Origin: CAVPCZ01 sp963779225
GTDB lineage: Bacteria; Bacteroidota; Ignavibacteria; UBA10030; UBA6906
Length of the DNA stretch: 64,000 nt
NCBI GenBank assembly: GCA_963779225.1
Contig: CAVZWW010000003.1
Span: forward strand, 2,728,001-2,792,000
Reading direction: 5' to 3'
The position numbers and the translations under genes are program-made. Positions 52,011 to 61,535 of the stretch are shown one piece after another. Below the pieces are notes generated by a model. It ran no database searches and was not told where the DNA came from. It saw only the letters and a program-made list of their open reading frames with translations. The stretch's first letter is position 1, and the number at the start of each line of letters is the position of its first letter.

Positions 52011-53966
52011 CTATTCCGGCAGATCCACGGCCATCAGCTTCCATTTACTCCCGAAATAGAGCGTGCGGCCCACGATGGGGCCCACCACGTCGATACTGAC
52101 GGGGCTCTCTCCCACCCATTCGGTTTCACAGGTACCCGGTTTCACCCGGTAGATGCCCTTCGCGGTGGTGCCGAACACCCGGCCTCGGCTATCCGCCCGC
52201 AGGGCCTTGAAGCCGAATTCCCCGAACTCCCCGTAGCCAGCTGGCAGCTCCCGCACCGCCAGCGCACGCCGCTGCGCCGGGTCGATGAGGGCGATCGCGG
52301 CAGATGCCGGTTTTGCTCCGTGGTGCTCGACGAGGAACGGCGGCCGTGCCAGCAGCGCGTAGACCAGGCCGCCCTCCGCCGGTACCAGGGCGACCACATC
52401 GCGCACCTCCGCGACGCCGAAATCCCCCGCAGAGTCAAGACAATCACGCACCGGGTCCCACAACGCAAAGGCCCCGTTGTCCCGGTTCACCTGCACGCCC
52501 GAGCCCGGCTCGGTGCTCAGCCCGATCAGAAGGCGCTGGAGGCCGGGCAGCCACAACGCCGACACCGGCGTCAGGTTTTCAACCACAGAGCGGTGGGAGC
52601 GGCGCTGCGCGGTCCGCGGATCGAACCATGCCAGAGTCCCGCTGCGCAGGCCGTAGTTCGGCGCCGCGCCGATCCACAACTTCCCATCCGGAAGCGCCAC
52701 GGTGAAGTGCGGCCGGTAGCCGATCATGCCGTCATCAATCGGTCCGACGTCGAGCGGATTGGCACCCGGGCCGGTGCCAAACCGGTACAGCAACGCGGGG
52801 TCGTAGAGCGACAGGCGCGCGGACGGATAGGATGCGATGGCCAACTTGCCCTCGAAGTTCTCCATCGAGTACGCCTCCCCCAGCGAGGTGCTGCACTGGC
52901 CGAGGTCCACCATGCCCGAGCCGTCCAGCTCGCAGCGGAACAGGTGCTCCGGCAGGTAGCTCGAGCCGTAGATCTTCCCGTCTGGTCCATGATGAATCAG
53001 GAACAGCAACGAGCCAGCCCCCGCCCAATCCAGGTGGAGGTCCTGCGGCGCCTCCCCCGCCCGCTGCAGGCGCAGCGTCCGGTAGACCGAGGATTCGTAG
53101 TCGGGCATGTTGGCCGTCCAGCCGCCTGGCATCACCACCGGCGCCTGGTAATCGTGCTTGTAGACGGCGGGCACGCCCGCTCGGGGTGCTGGCAGCGTGG
53201 TCACTGGCGTGGCTTGCATCCCCTCTATCCGGAATCCACCCGCGTCGGTGTCGAGGTAGAGCCTCCCGTCCTCGCCTTTGAAGAACTGGAACCGCACGCC
53301 CGAGGCCGAGGGCTCCTTGACCACCGGTCCCACCTGGCGGCGCTCGCCAGTCTTCGGGTCCATAGCCACGAGGAAGAACCGCGTCATCTTCACCTGCATC
53401 GCCAGGGTGCCGTCGTCGCCGACGAGCGGATAAAGATATTTGTCGGTCTCGTCCATCCTGCCGAAGCGGGTGAAATGACCGGTGGCCGGGTCGTACCTGG
53501 TCAGATTTGCCTCGGGATAGGCGCCGATGTAGAGCGAGCCGTCCGGTGCTTCCTGGATCCCGCAAGGAAAGGTCGCGTGCCCGGAATCGATTGCGCCCAA
53601 GTCTTCCACGCCACGTTCTGGATGGGCGGGGTCGTAGCGGTGCAGGTGCCCCAGCCATGCGGAGCCGATGTACAGGATGCCCGTGCTCGGGCTGCGAAGT
53701 GAGGCGGTTGGGAAATCGGCCTGCGCCGAGCCGACGGGGAATTGCCGGCAATGCCCGGTGGACAGGTCCACGTCGCAGACGAAGAGGCCGCCGTTGTTCT
53801 GGCCCATGGACAGCAACATCGATGGCCGGCCCGCGAGCGAGCCGGGATGGATTCGCACCCAGTTGATGCCCTTCACCGGGATACCCAGCTCCCGGATCCG
53901 CAGCGGGGCGGCAACGGCGGTCAGCCCCAACATCAGAAAGAGCGCGACGAATGTGGTATTGCGCAT
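52011..53966 (-). CDS. Secreted beta-propeller protein in a GC-rich block
   Basis: A 651-residue protein with signal peptide (FVALFLMLGLTAVAAPLRIR). Many blade-like phrases follow, such as GILYIGSAWLGHLHRYDPAH, GSLYIGAYPEANLTRYDPAT and DGKIYGSSYLPEHLFRCELD, so a seven- or eight-bladed propeller of the NHL/YVTN-like kind is likely. No catalytic residues identified. GGAGG precedes the ATG. The sequence is much richer in G+C than most of the window, and a large open frame on the opposite strand is a by-product of that. Probably acquired from a GC-rich lineage. Confidence 0.7.
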   Translation of the reverse strand: MRNTTFVALFLMLGLTAVAAPLRIRELGIPVKGINWVRIHPGSLAGRPSMLLSMGQNNGGLFVCDVDLSTGHCRQFPVGSAQADFPTASLRSPSTGILYIGSAWLGHLHRYDPAHPERGVEDLGAIDSGHATFPCGIQEAPDGSLYIGAYPEANLTRYDPATGHFTRFGRMDETDKYLYPLVGDDGTLAMQVKMTRFFLVAMDPKTGERRQVGPVVKEPSASGVRFQFFKGEDGRLYLDTDAGGFRIEGMQATPVTTLPAPRAGVPAVYKHDYQAPVVMPGGWTANMPDYESSVYRTLRLQRAGEAPQDLHLDWAGAGSLLFLIHHGPDGKIYGSSYLPEHLFRCELDGSGMVDLGQCSTSLGEAYSMENFEGKLAIASYPSARLSLYDPALLYRFGTGPGANPLDVGPIDDGMIGYRPHFTVALPDGKLWIGAAPNYGLRSGTLAWFDPRTAQRRSHRSVVENLTPVSALWLPGLQRLLIGLSTEPGSGVQVNRDNGAFALWDPVRDCLDSAGDFGVAEVRDVVALVPAEGGLVYALLARPPFLVEHHGAKPASAAIALIDPAQRRALAVRELPAGYGEFGEFGFKALRADSRGRVFGTTAKGIYRVKPGTCETEWVGESPVSIDVVGPIVGRTLYFGSKWKLMAVDLPE

Positions 53967-53980
53967 ATCGGACCTCCGGA

Positions 53981-54127
53981 TCAGGCGGCGAATTGCCGCG
54001 CTACCTTGGCGAGCGCCAGCGCCGTCTGGTCGACCAGTTCATTGGTCAATATGGGATTGATCTGCAGCGAGATGCCGGCGGCGTTGACCTCCTCCGCCTG
54101 GAGAATTCTATCCTGCCGGGGAGTTAA
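53981..54127 (-). pseudogene. Truncated gene end upstream of the propeller gene
   Basis: The minus-strand frame ends QAEEVNAAGISLQINPILTN, ELVDQTALALAKVARQFAA and a stop at 53981, 12 bases before the ribosome site of the propeller gene. It has no start and is cut about 55 bp from the ISa copy-3 end. It reads like the C-terminus of an enzyme (an aminotransferase is one possibility, not secure). Confidence 0.45.
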
Positions 54128-54182
54128 CTAAAATAGACCTGAAAAGCAAGAGACCGAAAAGCAAGTGCAAAACGCCACCCAA

Positions 54183-54780
54183 CCCCGTAGGGGGGATCTA
54201 TTCCATCTGACGTTTGAAGTGCTGATATTTTGCTCTGGAAAGCATCCCCCATTGTCAGAGCAAACATGATAACCTTCGTTGCCAGCATCCTTCGTTGTTT
54301 TCCCTGGCCCTCGGGTCAAAACGGAATGTCCTCTCTAGAAACGCTCTGCTCAAGAAGGAAACTGAGATTCTGCTGCGGAGGCTCGGGAAGAGGAGGGTTC
54401 ATTTCGACTTCTACGACAAGCTGTTCCTGGTTGTCCTGCATAGGGCGGCCGATATCAAGTACCGACTAACGCCGGTCAAGCCGGAAACTTTGCTCCCCTA
54501 TAGCGAACACTGCTGAAGCGGTTCTGGACCTTTGAACACCGGTCGGCTCAAAGAGGTCGTAAGCCTGTCGACACGGATGTCAAGAACCTGATTTTGTCCA
54601 TGAAAAACGACAACTTGCTCTGGGGTATGAAAAGGAGCAGGGCGAACTGTTGAAGCCCGATATCTCGCTGAGCACAAAGACTATCCGGAAGATTCTTCAA
54701 GCCTTCAGGCGGAGAGGGAAGATTCAGAGTTCAATAACCTGGAAGAAGTTCCTACAAGCACAGTTTCAGTTCATCTACTG
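54183..54780 (+). mobile_element. ISa copy 3, 3'-truncated and degenerate
   Basis: The left end CCCCGTAGGGGGGATCTATT at 54183 is intact. The transposase part (54268 onward) matches ISa but has several frame changes: MITFVASILRCF, then in another frame NALLKKETEILLRRLGKRRV, then DISLSTKTIRKILQAFRRRG. The match stops after QFQFIY at about 54778, before the catalytic half. Not functional. Confidence 0.75.
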
Positions 54781-54792
54781 GAGAATCATATG

Positions 54793-54821
54793 TTGCGCGA
54801 CAAAACGGCATGTCGTATATT
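54793..54821 (+). promoter_or_regulatory. Candidate promoter at the ISa truncation point
   Basis: TTGCGC at 54793, a 17-base spacer, TATATT at 54816. It begins about 13 bases after the ISa sequence ends and would start transcription at or just before the ATG at 54828. Plausible but unproven. Confidence 0.35.
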
Positions 54822-54827
54822 TGTCAC

Positions 54828-55940
54828 ATGACACGCGTAGGACATCGCGCATACCACTTGGTCTCACCATCCGAACAGGCAGAATGGACGCCGAAAACTG
54901 CGTCAGGGATCAGCCGGCGTGAATTTCTCGCGACGATCACAATTGGTGGCGGAGCCATCGTCACAGGGATGGGGCACATGTCGGTTGACGCAAAGCCCGC
55001 CACCCTCCCCGCAGCCGAGGATCAGCCGATCTTCCGATTCCTGCAAGTCAACGATGTGCATGTGCAGCAGGAAGAAGGCTGGACGCACCCCACGTACCGC
55101 GACGCAAACCGCCGCGCGATCTGGCTCTTCGAAAACCTCAATAACCCGAAATCCTTTCCTCCGCTTGACTTCGTTTTGCTCAATGGGGACATGATCCACC
55201 AGGGATCTCTCGAAAGCAACCACAAGGCCTTCGCGACCCTTCGCACGCTTCTCCCTCGAATCCCCGTTCCGTATTATCCCGCGGTCGGCAATCATGAGGT
55301 CAGCCAGCGTGAGGGGGACCCTCAGTGGGAGGAACCTTATACCACCACCTACGGTGAGGGGCGGCAGTTCTACAGCTTTGTCCACCGGGGCTTAGCGTTC
55401 GTCGTCTTCAATAATGCCGGAACGGGCGAGGGTCTGGAAGCGGCGATATACCGTCATCGTGCCGATCGTCTGGAGGCCATGCTGGAAAAACATGCCGGGT
55501 CTCCGACGATCGTTGTCTGCCATATTCCGGTCTTTCCGGTCCGGCAACAAGACGTCCTCGCACGGTCATTCGGATTCCATTCCTGGCAGACACGGGAACC
55601 CGAGATCGCGGAGATCCTCGATGCACACCCCTCCGTGATTGCCATAGTCTCTGGTCATCTCCACCTGACCGGAATGTCACTGCATGGGCGGGTTCCGCAA
55701 ATTGTGTTCGCCGGCACGGCATCGTATCCCCACGACGTGGGACTTTTCACCGTCTCACAGAGCACCATCACTGTTCAGGCAATACGGCTTCCTTCTCATC
55801 TGCTCGTTCCGGAGACCAATATTCATGGCATGCAGCGTCATGGCATTGACTTCACCGACGACGAGCACTCTTCATACACACAGTACCTGATGGGAAACGC
55901 TGACGAGCGCCACTTCACGATTGAGCGTCCTTCGTCGTGA
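54828..55940 (+). CDS. Tat-exported metallophosphoesterase
   Basis: A 370-residue calcineurin-like phosphoesterase. A twin-arginine signal, SRREFLATITIGGGAIVTG, lies at about residues 30-50. Metal-binding motifs: FLQVNDVHV (D-x-H), DFVLLNGDMIHQG (GD), AVGNHEVS (GNHE), VVCHIPVFP (H) and SGHLHLTG (GHLH). It probably cleaves phosphate esters in the periplasm. The start is uncertain: 54828 has no ribosome site and lies very close to a candidate promoter, so a later TTG or leaderless translation is possible. Confidence 0.85.
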   Translation: MTRVGHRAYHLVSPSEQAEWTPKTASGISRREFLATITIGGGAIVTGMGHMSVDAKPATLPAAEDQPIFRFLQVNDVHVQQEEGWTHPTYRDANRRAIWLFENLNNPKSFPPLDFVLLNGDMIHQGSLESNHKAFATLRTLLPRIPVPYYPAVGNHEVSQREGDPQWEEPYTTTYGEGRQFYSFVHRGLAFVVFNNAGTGEGLEAAIYRHRADRLEAMLEKHAGSPTIVVCHIPVFPVRQQDVLARSFGFHSWQTREPEIAEILDAHPSVIAIVSGHLHLTGMSLHGRVPQIVFAGTASYPHDVGLFTVSQSTITVQAIRLPSHLLVPETNIHGMQRHGIDFTDDEHSSYTQYLMGNADERHFTIERPSS

Positions 55941-55970
55941 CAGTTGTTCTGTGATTTGGTGGGATCAATT

Positions 55971-57404
55971 ATGAGTCCAAACAGTGCCGAGACCTTCCTG
56001 AGTGGGCCATCACCTAACAAGGTTCAGGGAAGTGTGACGTATCTTGTCTGGATCTGCGCCGTTGCGTCCCTCGGAGGTTTCTTGTTCGGTTATGACACGG
56101 CCGTAATTTCCGGGACATTCGAGTTTGTTGAGCGCCAGTTCGGCCTTTCAAAGGTCGAGGTAGGCTGGTTCGGCAGTGCAGCGTTGCTCGGTTGCATCAT
56201 TGGGGCGGCTGGTGCGGGATGGTTCGGCGACCGCTACGGCCGGAAGCCGGTCCTCATTGTTTCCGGCATGTTCTTTTTCGTTTCGGCCCTTTACTCCACG
56301 ATTCCCGAGACGTTTAGCGTTCTGGTTCTGGCGCGAGCCGTTGGAGGACTGGGAGTCGGAATGGCTTCCGTTCTGGCTCCGATGTACATTTCCGAATTTT
56401 CCCCGCCTCGAATGCGGGGTCGCGTCGTGGCACTCTACCAGCTTTCGATTGTCATCGGTATTCTCGCTGCATACTTTGTAAACTACCTTCTTCTGAACCA
56501 CGCACTGGATGCATTTACCACAGCAGATGTCAATGGCCCTCTTCATCGCATCACGATCGCAGAAGTCTGGCGCGGTATGTTCGGCATGGAGATGGTCCCG
56601 GCAGCAATCTTCACGATGTTCCTCTTTTTCGTGTCCGAGAGTCCGCGATGGCTGGTGAAAGCAGGAAAGGTGGAACGAGCGCGCGCCATTCTCACTCGTA
56701 TCAACGGAAATGAGATAGCAGTCCGCGAGTTTGACGAAATCCGGACGGCGTTGGACCATGAAGAAGGGACCTTGCGGGAGCTCTTCAGGCCGGGTCTGCG
56801 GAAAGCGCTGCTGCTGGGAGTTGGACTTTCATTTTTCGGACAGCTCACAGGTGTAAACATCGTGGTGTACTACGGGCCTACCATCCTACGGGAGGCAGGG
56901 CTGGCAAGTGGCAGTGCACTCTTCTATCAGGTTACGCTCGGCATCATCAACTTGATCTTCACGATTGTTGCCATCTGGAAAATCGATACGTGGGGACGAA
57001 GGCCGCTCCTGGTTATCGGTATGGGGCTCGTCACGCTCACCATGGGCGCAACGGCCGTGCTGATGTGGCTTGGTGCGCCGGCGATACTGGTTGTGGTCCT
57101 CCTGGGAATCTACATGGCATGCATAGCTGTTTCAATCTGTGCTGTGATCTGGGTATTGACGCCTGAGATTTTCCCCAATCGCGTTCGTGGCCGGGGTGCC
57201 TCGATTTCCACATTCACGAACTGGAGCACCAATGCCTTCACGGCCTTCGCGTTTCCCTGGTACGTCACCCAATTCGGCGTGCACACGGCGTTCTTCACCT
57301 TTGCAGCTCTCTGTTTCGTAGGAACGGTTTTCTTTTGGAAGCTCACTCCTGAGACGCGGGGGCGGAGCTTGGAGGAGATTGAGAGATACTTTACCAAGGT
57401 GTAG
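55971..57404 (+). CDS. MFS sugar:proton symporter family transporter
   Basis: A 477-residue protein with twelve predicted helices and the sugar-porter signatures: GGFLFGYDTAVISGTF, GWFGDRYGRKPVLI, SESPRWLVKAGK, QLTGVNIVVYYGPTILREAG, TWGRRPLLVIG and PETRGRSLEEIE. It imports a hexose, pentose or polyol; the exact sugar cannot be read. Start 55971 follows GGTGGGA; 55944 is less likely. It lies 30 bp after the phosphoesterase and may be cotranscribed. Confidence 0.92.
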   Translation: MSPNSAETFLSGPSPNKVQGSVTYLVWICAVASLGGFLFGYDTAVISGTFEFVERQFGLSKVEVGWFGSAALLGCIIGAAGAGWFGDRYGRKPVLIVSGMFFFVSALYSTIPETFSVLVLARAVGGLGVGMASVLAPMYISEFSPPRMRGRVVALYQLSIVIGILAAYFVNYLLLNHALDAFTTADVNGPLHRITIAEVWRGMFGMEMVPAAIFTMFLFFVSESPRWLVKAGKVERARAILTRINGNEIAVREFDEIRTALDHEEGTLRELFRPGLRKALLLGVGLSFFGQLTGVNIVVYYGPTILREAGLASGSALFYQVTLGIINLIFTIVAIWKIDTWGRRPLLVIGMGLVTLTMGATAVLMWLGAPAILVVVLLGIYMACIAVSICAVIWVLTPEIFPNRVRGRGASISTFTNWSTNAFTAFAFPWYVTQFGVHTAFFTFAALCFVGTVFFWKLTPETRGRSLEEIERYFTKV

Positions 57405-57589
57405 CATTCCTCTTCGCCCTACCGCTGAACGCGTTGTAGGTCAAAACTGGTGCTGCAGATCCCGTGGGTACCCCTTGGGGGGGTGTCCCTCTGCAACATT
57501 CCATCCGGCACAGAGTACTCCCGCGATCCCTCAGTCGAGCGTTGTTCTCAAGCATCATGAGCGGAATGCAAGAAGCAACTCCTTCAGCA
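57405..57589. mobile_element. ISb left-end remnant in a short gap
   Basis: From TGTCCCTCTGCAACATTCCA at 57484 to about 57590 the sequence matches the left end of ISb copy 1 (19512 onward, including GTTCTCAAGCATCAT). The element is cut at the end of atpG, so an ISb-related event forms this border of the ATP synthase operon. Confidence 0.65.
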
Positions 57590-58483
57590 TCATTTGTCCC
57601 CTGCGCTCAGCGCTTCGAAACCGGAAATGACATCGAAGAGCTCCTCGTCGATGCCACTCTGGCGCAAACGATGGAATTTCCTATTGAGGTCGTCCAGCAA
57701 TTCGTCGATGTTTTTGTCGGCCCGCTGCATTGCCGCCAGGCGGCTCGCGTTTTCGCTCGCGAGGGATTCGGCGCACGCGCGGAAGAGCGAGACGAAAAGA
57801 TATTCTCGGATGAGCGCCCGCAAGGTTGCAAGGCCGCCACCCATGACTTCGGGCAAATGTGCGGTCGGCCAGGGCAGTTCGGCGAGGTTACGTCGCCAGT
57901 CCTCGTCCAGTGGCAGCAGTCGCTGACTGACCGGTTCATAACTTGCCCCGGACGATGGGCGGTTGTAAAAGAGGTGGAGTTCGGTGACTTCACCGTGAAT
58001 TCGGTGCTTTTCGCTCTCTACGAGGATCCTCCAGACGAGCGGGGTGACGGCCTTGACGGAGTTCGGCACGGCGAAGAGTCCTATCGCCGACAGCCCCGCA
58101 TCAATCAGCCGCGCATGAACGCGCTCACCGACAGCCCAGACTCTGGGTTTGCCGGGCAGGGCTGCGAGTGTGTTGATCGCGTAGTCGGCCACCACATCGT
58201 TGAACTGGCCAACCAGTCCCTGATCTGACCCGAACACGACCGCTTCAATCGTACCCGCACCTGTTCGTCTTTTCACCTCTGGAATCAAGGGCGCCGGCCC
58301 GATTTCCCGGAAGCATGCGACCAACCCCAACTCCACAGTGCGATAGTAGTCTGCCAACGCACGCACCGATTTCTCGTATTGCCCGATGCTCGAGGCGGCC
58401 ACGGCCTTCATCGTGCGAACGACGGTTTGGAGATCCCCGGCTTTGCCGATCTTTCGGTGCAGACTCGCCGTGGTGTCGCTCAT
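57590..58483 (-). CDS. atpG: N-type ATP synthase gamma subunit
   Basis: A 297-residue central-stalk subunit. N-terminal helix: SLHRKIGKAGDLQTVVRTMK AVAASS. Middle: AVVFGSDQGLVGQFNDVVAD (the GSDxGLxGxFN motif). C-terminal helix: AENASRLAAMQRA-like region. It is slightly divergent from standard gamma, as N-ATPase gammas are. The start overlaps the atpA stop by four bases (ATGA). Last gene of the operon. Confidence 0.9.
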   Translation of the reverse strand: MSDTTASLHRKIGKAGDLQTVVRTMKAVAASSIGQYEKSVRALADYYRTVELGLVACFREIGPAPLIPEVKRRTGAGTIEAVVFGSDQGLVGQFNDVVADYAINTLAALPGKPRVWAVGERVHARLIDAGLSAIGLFAVPNSVKAVTPLVWRILVESEKHRIHGEVTELHLFYNRPSSGASYEPVSQRLLPLDEDWRRNLAELPWPTAHLPEVMGGGLATLRALIREYLFVSLFRACAESLASENASRLAAMQRADKNIDELLDDLNRKFHRLRQSGIDEELFDVISGFEALSAGDK

Positions 58484-60190
58484 GACTTCTTCTCGGGTTC
58501 AGGATTGGGCTCGATTTGAGCTCCAGGTTTAAGCTTGGCCTTGGCTTCAGCTTCAGGGTCGGCTTTGGCTCCAGGTTTAGGCTTGGTTTTGGCTTCAGCT
58601 TCAGCTTCAGGCGTGGGTTTGACCTCCGTTTGGATTTCCGGCTTGGACTCGGCCTCAGGCTTGGGCTGGAAGCGTGCAAGCGATTTGCGGGCGATTTCGA
58701 CAATCGTTGCGCGATCCTCATCGCTCAGCTTGTCGGCGGTATTCAATCGCTCGCTGACCTCCGTCGGGATATCCGCTGCCGCCTCGTGCAGGGCGCGCTC
58801 GGCGTCCGTCATCTGGTCAAGCGGCACGCGGTCCAGGAGTTCTGCGGTCAACGCCAACAGCACGGCGATTTGTGCGGGTACGGACACCGGGGCGAATTCC
58901 GGCTGTTTGAGGCAGGCGCGAATTCGTCGTCCGTGCTCGATGATCTTGCGGGTGTCTTCATCGAGGCGGGCCCCGAAGCGGGAGAAGGTTTCGAGTTCCT
59001 CAAACTGTGCGTAGGCAAGCTTGAGGTCGCCCGCCACTACGCGGTAGGCGGCGTGTTGTGCCTTCCCGCCAACACGCGAGACAGATTTTCCGACATCGAC
59101 CGCGGGCAGCACGCCCAATTCGAATAGCGACGGCGAGAGGTAGATCTGCCCATCCGTAATGGAAATCAAGTTGGTCGGAATATAGGCGGAAATGTCCTGT
59201 GCTTCGGTTTCAATGATCGGCAGCGCGGTGAGGGAGCCGCCGCCGAGTTCCTTGCGCAAGTGCGTTGCACGTTCGAGCAGGCGCGAGTGGATATAGAAGA
59301 TGTCTCCGGGAAACGCTTCGCGACCAGGCGGACGGCGCAAGCAGGAGAGAAAGTTCGCGGTAGGCGCGCGCATGATGCGTGAGGTCGTCGTACACGATGA
59401 GCACATCCCGGCCCGCTTCCATGAAAGACTCCGCGATGCTTGTCGCGGCGTAAGGAGCAATGTAGGCGAGACCCGGCGGGTCGTTTCCCTCAGTCACGAC
59501 GATGACGGTGTAATCCATCGCGCCCTTTTCCCGCAAGGTTGCCACGGCCTTCGCCACGGCGGACGCGCGCTGACCGATGGCGCAATAGACGCACAGGACA
59601 TTCTGGCCGCGCTGGTTAAGGATGGTGTCGATCGCTATGGCGGTCTTGCCCGTCTGGCGGTCACCGAGAATCAACTCGCGCTGGCCGCGCCCGACGGGAA
59701 TAAGCGCATCAATGACTTTGATGCCGGTCTGGAGAGGAACCGTGACCGGCGCACGGTCCATGATGGGCGCGGCGGGGCGTTCCACCGGCAGGCGCTTGTT
59801 GGAGGCGACCGGCCCGTTGCCATCGAGTGGCCGACCGAGCGGGTTTATGACGCGCCCCAGCACTCCATTGCCCACGGCCACGTCCATGACCCGGCCCGTA
59901 CGCTGGACTTCATCTCCCGCGTGGAGATGCCAGTATTCGCCGAGCAGAACGACGCCAATTTCGTCTGCGTCCACGTTGAACGCAATGCCGAGCACATCGC
60001 CGGGAAACGTCACCAGTTCATCAAAGCCCACGCCCGGGAGTCCCGACACCGTAGCGATGCCGGTGGCGACACCGGTGATCGTGCCCACCTCCCGTGGCGT
60101 CAGTTGCGGCGTGAATGCTTCCCTCACTTGACGTATTCCCGAGAACGTGCTATCGAAAACGTTCTGGAGACTCTCAGGTTCCATGTTCAT
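58480..60190 (-). pseudogene. atpA: N-type ATP synthase alpha subunit, frameshifted, with Lys/Pro/Glu/Ala tail
   Basis: The first frame (60190 to about 59345) gives the N-terminal part with Walker A GDRQTGKTAIA and ends YRELSLLL. The second frame resumes RRPPGREAFPGDIFYIHSRL to the end. One extra base near 59340 separates them, so either the sequence or the gene is damaged. After the normal end (about IVEIARKSLARF) a ~65-residue tail follows, built from units like KPEAEAKTKPKPGAKADPEA. The start at 60190 (MNMEPES) is the best ATG; the frame also opens at a TTG at 60205. Confidence 0.85.
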
Positions 60191-60201
60191 TGATTCTCTG
60201 T

Positions 60202-61218
60202 TCAAGGCTTAGGTTTTTCTGGCTTGAGCTCGGTTTTGACTTCAGGCTTGGGCTCGGCTTTGGCTTCAGGCTTAGGCTCGGCCTTAGTTTCCGATTTAGG
60301 CTCAGTCTTGGCTGCTGTATTGCGAATCTCCCGCTCAGCCTGGCTCCAGTCCCGAATTGCGGAATCGCTCTTGTGGCCTTGCTGTTCGTACAGTTCATAG
60401 GCGCGCTTGGTAATCTGCTGTGTCAACTCGGTCGAAGTCGTAGCTTCGGTTTCAGGTTTGTCCTTCTCTTTCAGAAGTTCATCCACCCCTTTTTCCAGCG
60501 ACGCCAGATAATCCGAGATACTCCAAGCCACTTTTTGTCCATTCGTGGTAAGTTCAATGCCGCTGATCAGGTCTGGCGCGGTCTCGAACCGAATGTGGAT
60601 TTCAGCCGCGAAGGTTTCGTTGAGCGCACTTTGTATCGCCGCGCGTTGCTCCGCAGGCAGGTCAAAGGCGCTACGCACAAGCGCGGGATCAGACGCCGTC
60701 TTAAGGGCCTCGGCGAGGCCCGCTTTCGACTGTCCGTCCATTTCCCGCAATCGGCGAGTGAACACCTCGCCCAGGCGTTCTTCCAAACTCGTGGTGGCGA
60801 GATCCGACAGCACCTTTCGTGCGATGGCAAATACTTCCTGCTGTGTCCGGCGGCTGATTGCTTGATGGATGTTATGTTCTTCGTTTCTCAACGCTTCCTG
60901 CCTTTTTGAACTCAAAGCCGTGGCGGCCTTCCGCGCTTCGTCGAGGAGTCGCTGACGTTCGGCTTTCGCCTCGTCCGTCGCTTTGCTCAAAAGCGCGGCA
61001 CGTTGCCGGTCGAACTCCTCGCTTTTGTGCTTGAACTCGTCGCTCTCCTTTTGGGCTTCGGCCTTTGTCTTGTCGGCGTTTGCAAGCTCTGTGGCAATCC
61101 GCTTCTCTCTCTCATCGATGGCGTGGAGGATAGGTTTGTAAAGGAAACGCTTCATCAACCACACCAGGATGAGAAAGTTGAGCGCCTGTGCTCCGACCGT
61201 GAACCAATCGATTAACAT
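60202..61218 (-). CDS. atpF: N-type ATP synthase b subunit with DUF2934-like domain and tail
   Basis: A 338-residue subunit, far longer than a usual b (about 160; N-type about 250). One N-terminal membrane helix (LNFLILVWLMKRFLYKPILH), then a long coiled coil (to ~150). A delta-like region follows (AALQSALNETF-type; HIRFETAPDLISGIELTTNG). Next comes a segment closely resembling DUF2934: ITKRAYELYEQQGHKSDSAI, RDWSQAEREIR. Last is a tail of KTEPKSETKAEPKPEAKAEP type. The first part is the stator arm; the last two additions are unusual. Uninterrupted frame. Confidence 0.88.
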   Translation of the reverse strand: MLIDWFTVGAQALNFLILVWLMKRFLYKPILHAIDEREKRIATELANADKTKAEAQKESDEFKHKSEEFDRQRAALLSKATDEAKAERQRLLDEARKAATALSSKRQEALRNEEHNIHQAISRRTQQEVFAIARKVLSDLATTSLEERLGEVFTRRLREMDGQSKAGLAEALKTASDPALVRSAFDLPAEQRAAIQSALNETFAAEIHIRFETAPDLISGIELTTNGQKVAWSISDYLASLEKGVDELLKEKDKPETEATTSTELTQQITKRAYELYEQQGHKSDSAIRDWSQAEREIRNTAAKTEPKSETKAEPKPEAKAEPKPEVKTELKPEKPKP

Positions 61219-61222
61219 GGGT

Positions 61223-61504
61223 TTACTTTCCTGTGGCTTGGGCGATGACGTGGTTCCAGAACGGGTTGGCGAAGATGAGAATCATCGAGACCACGAAGCA
61301 GTAGATCGCCGTGGATTCGATCATCGCCAGACCCACGAACAGGGTCCGGGTAATGGTAGCGGAGGCATCAGGCTGCTGGGCCAGCGAACTCAGCGCCGTC
61401 GCGACCGCCCTCCCTTCCGCCAGCGCAGGCCCCATAGTGCCGAAACCGGTGGTGATGCCGGCGATGACAATTGATGCCACCGCGATAATGGTCATGCTAT
61501 CCAT
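61223..61504 (-). CDS. atpE: N-type ATP synthase c (rotor ring) subunit
   Basis: A 93-residue, two-helix subunit. Helix 1 holds GFGTMGPALAEGRAVATALS, helix 2 GLAMIESTAIYCFVVSMILI. The ion-binding Glu in ESTAIY is followed by Ser, Thr and a Tyr four residues later, like the Na+-binding set of known Na+-ATPases; helix 1 also has a Glu (AEGRA). This suggests Na+ coupling, which needs testing. Start 61504 follows AGGAG at 5 bases. Confidence 0.93.
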   Translation of the reverse strand: MDSMTIIAVASIVIAGITTGFGTMGPALAEGRAVATALSSLAQQPDASATITRTLFVGLAMIESTAIYCFVVSMILIFANPFWNHVIAQATGK

Positions 61505-61535
61505 AGTATCTCCTGTTATTGTCGTAGTTCATGCT

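Noticed and set aside
51612..53702. A 696-codon plus-strand open frame opposite the propeller gene
   Set aside because: It arises from high G+C at codon position 3 of the minus-strand gene. Its sequence is Arg/Pro/Gly-rich with no domain.
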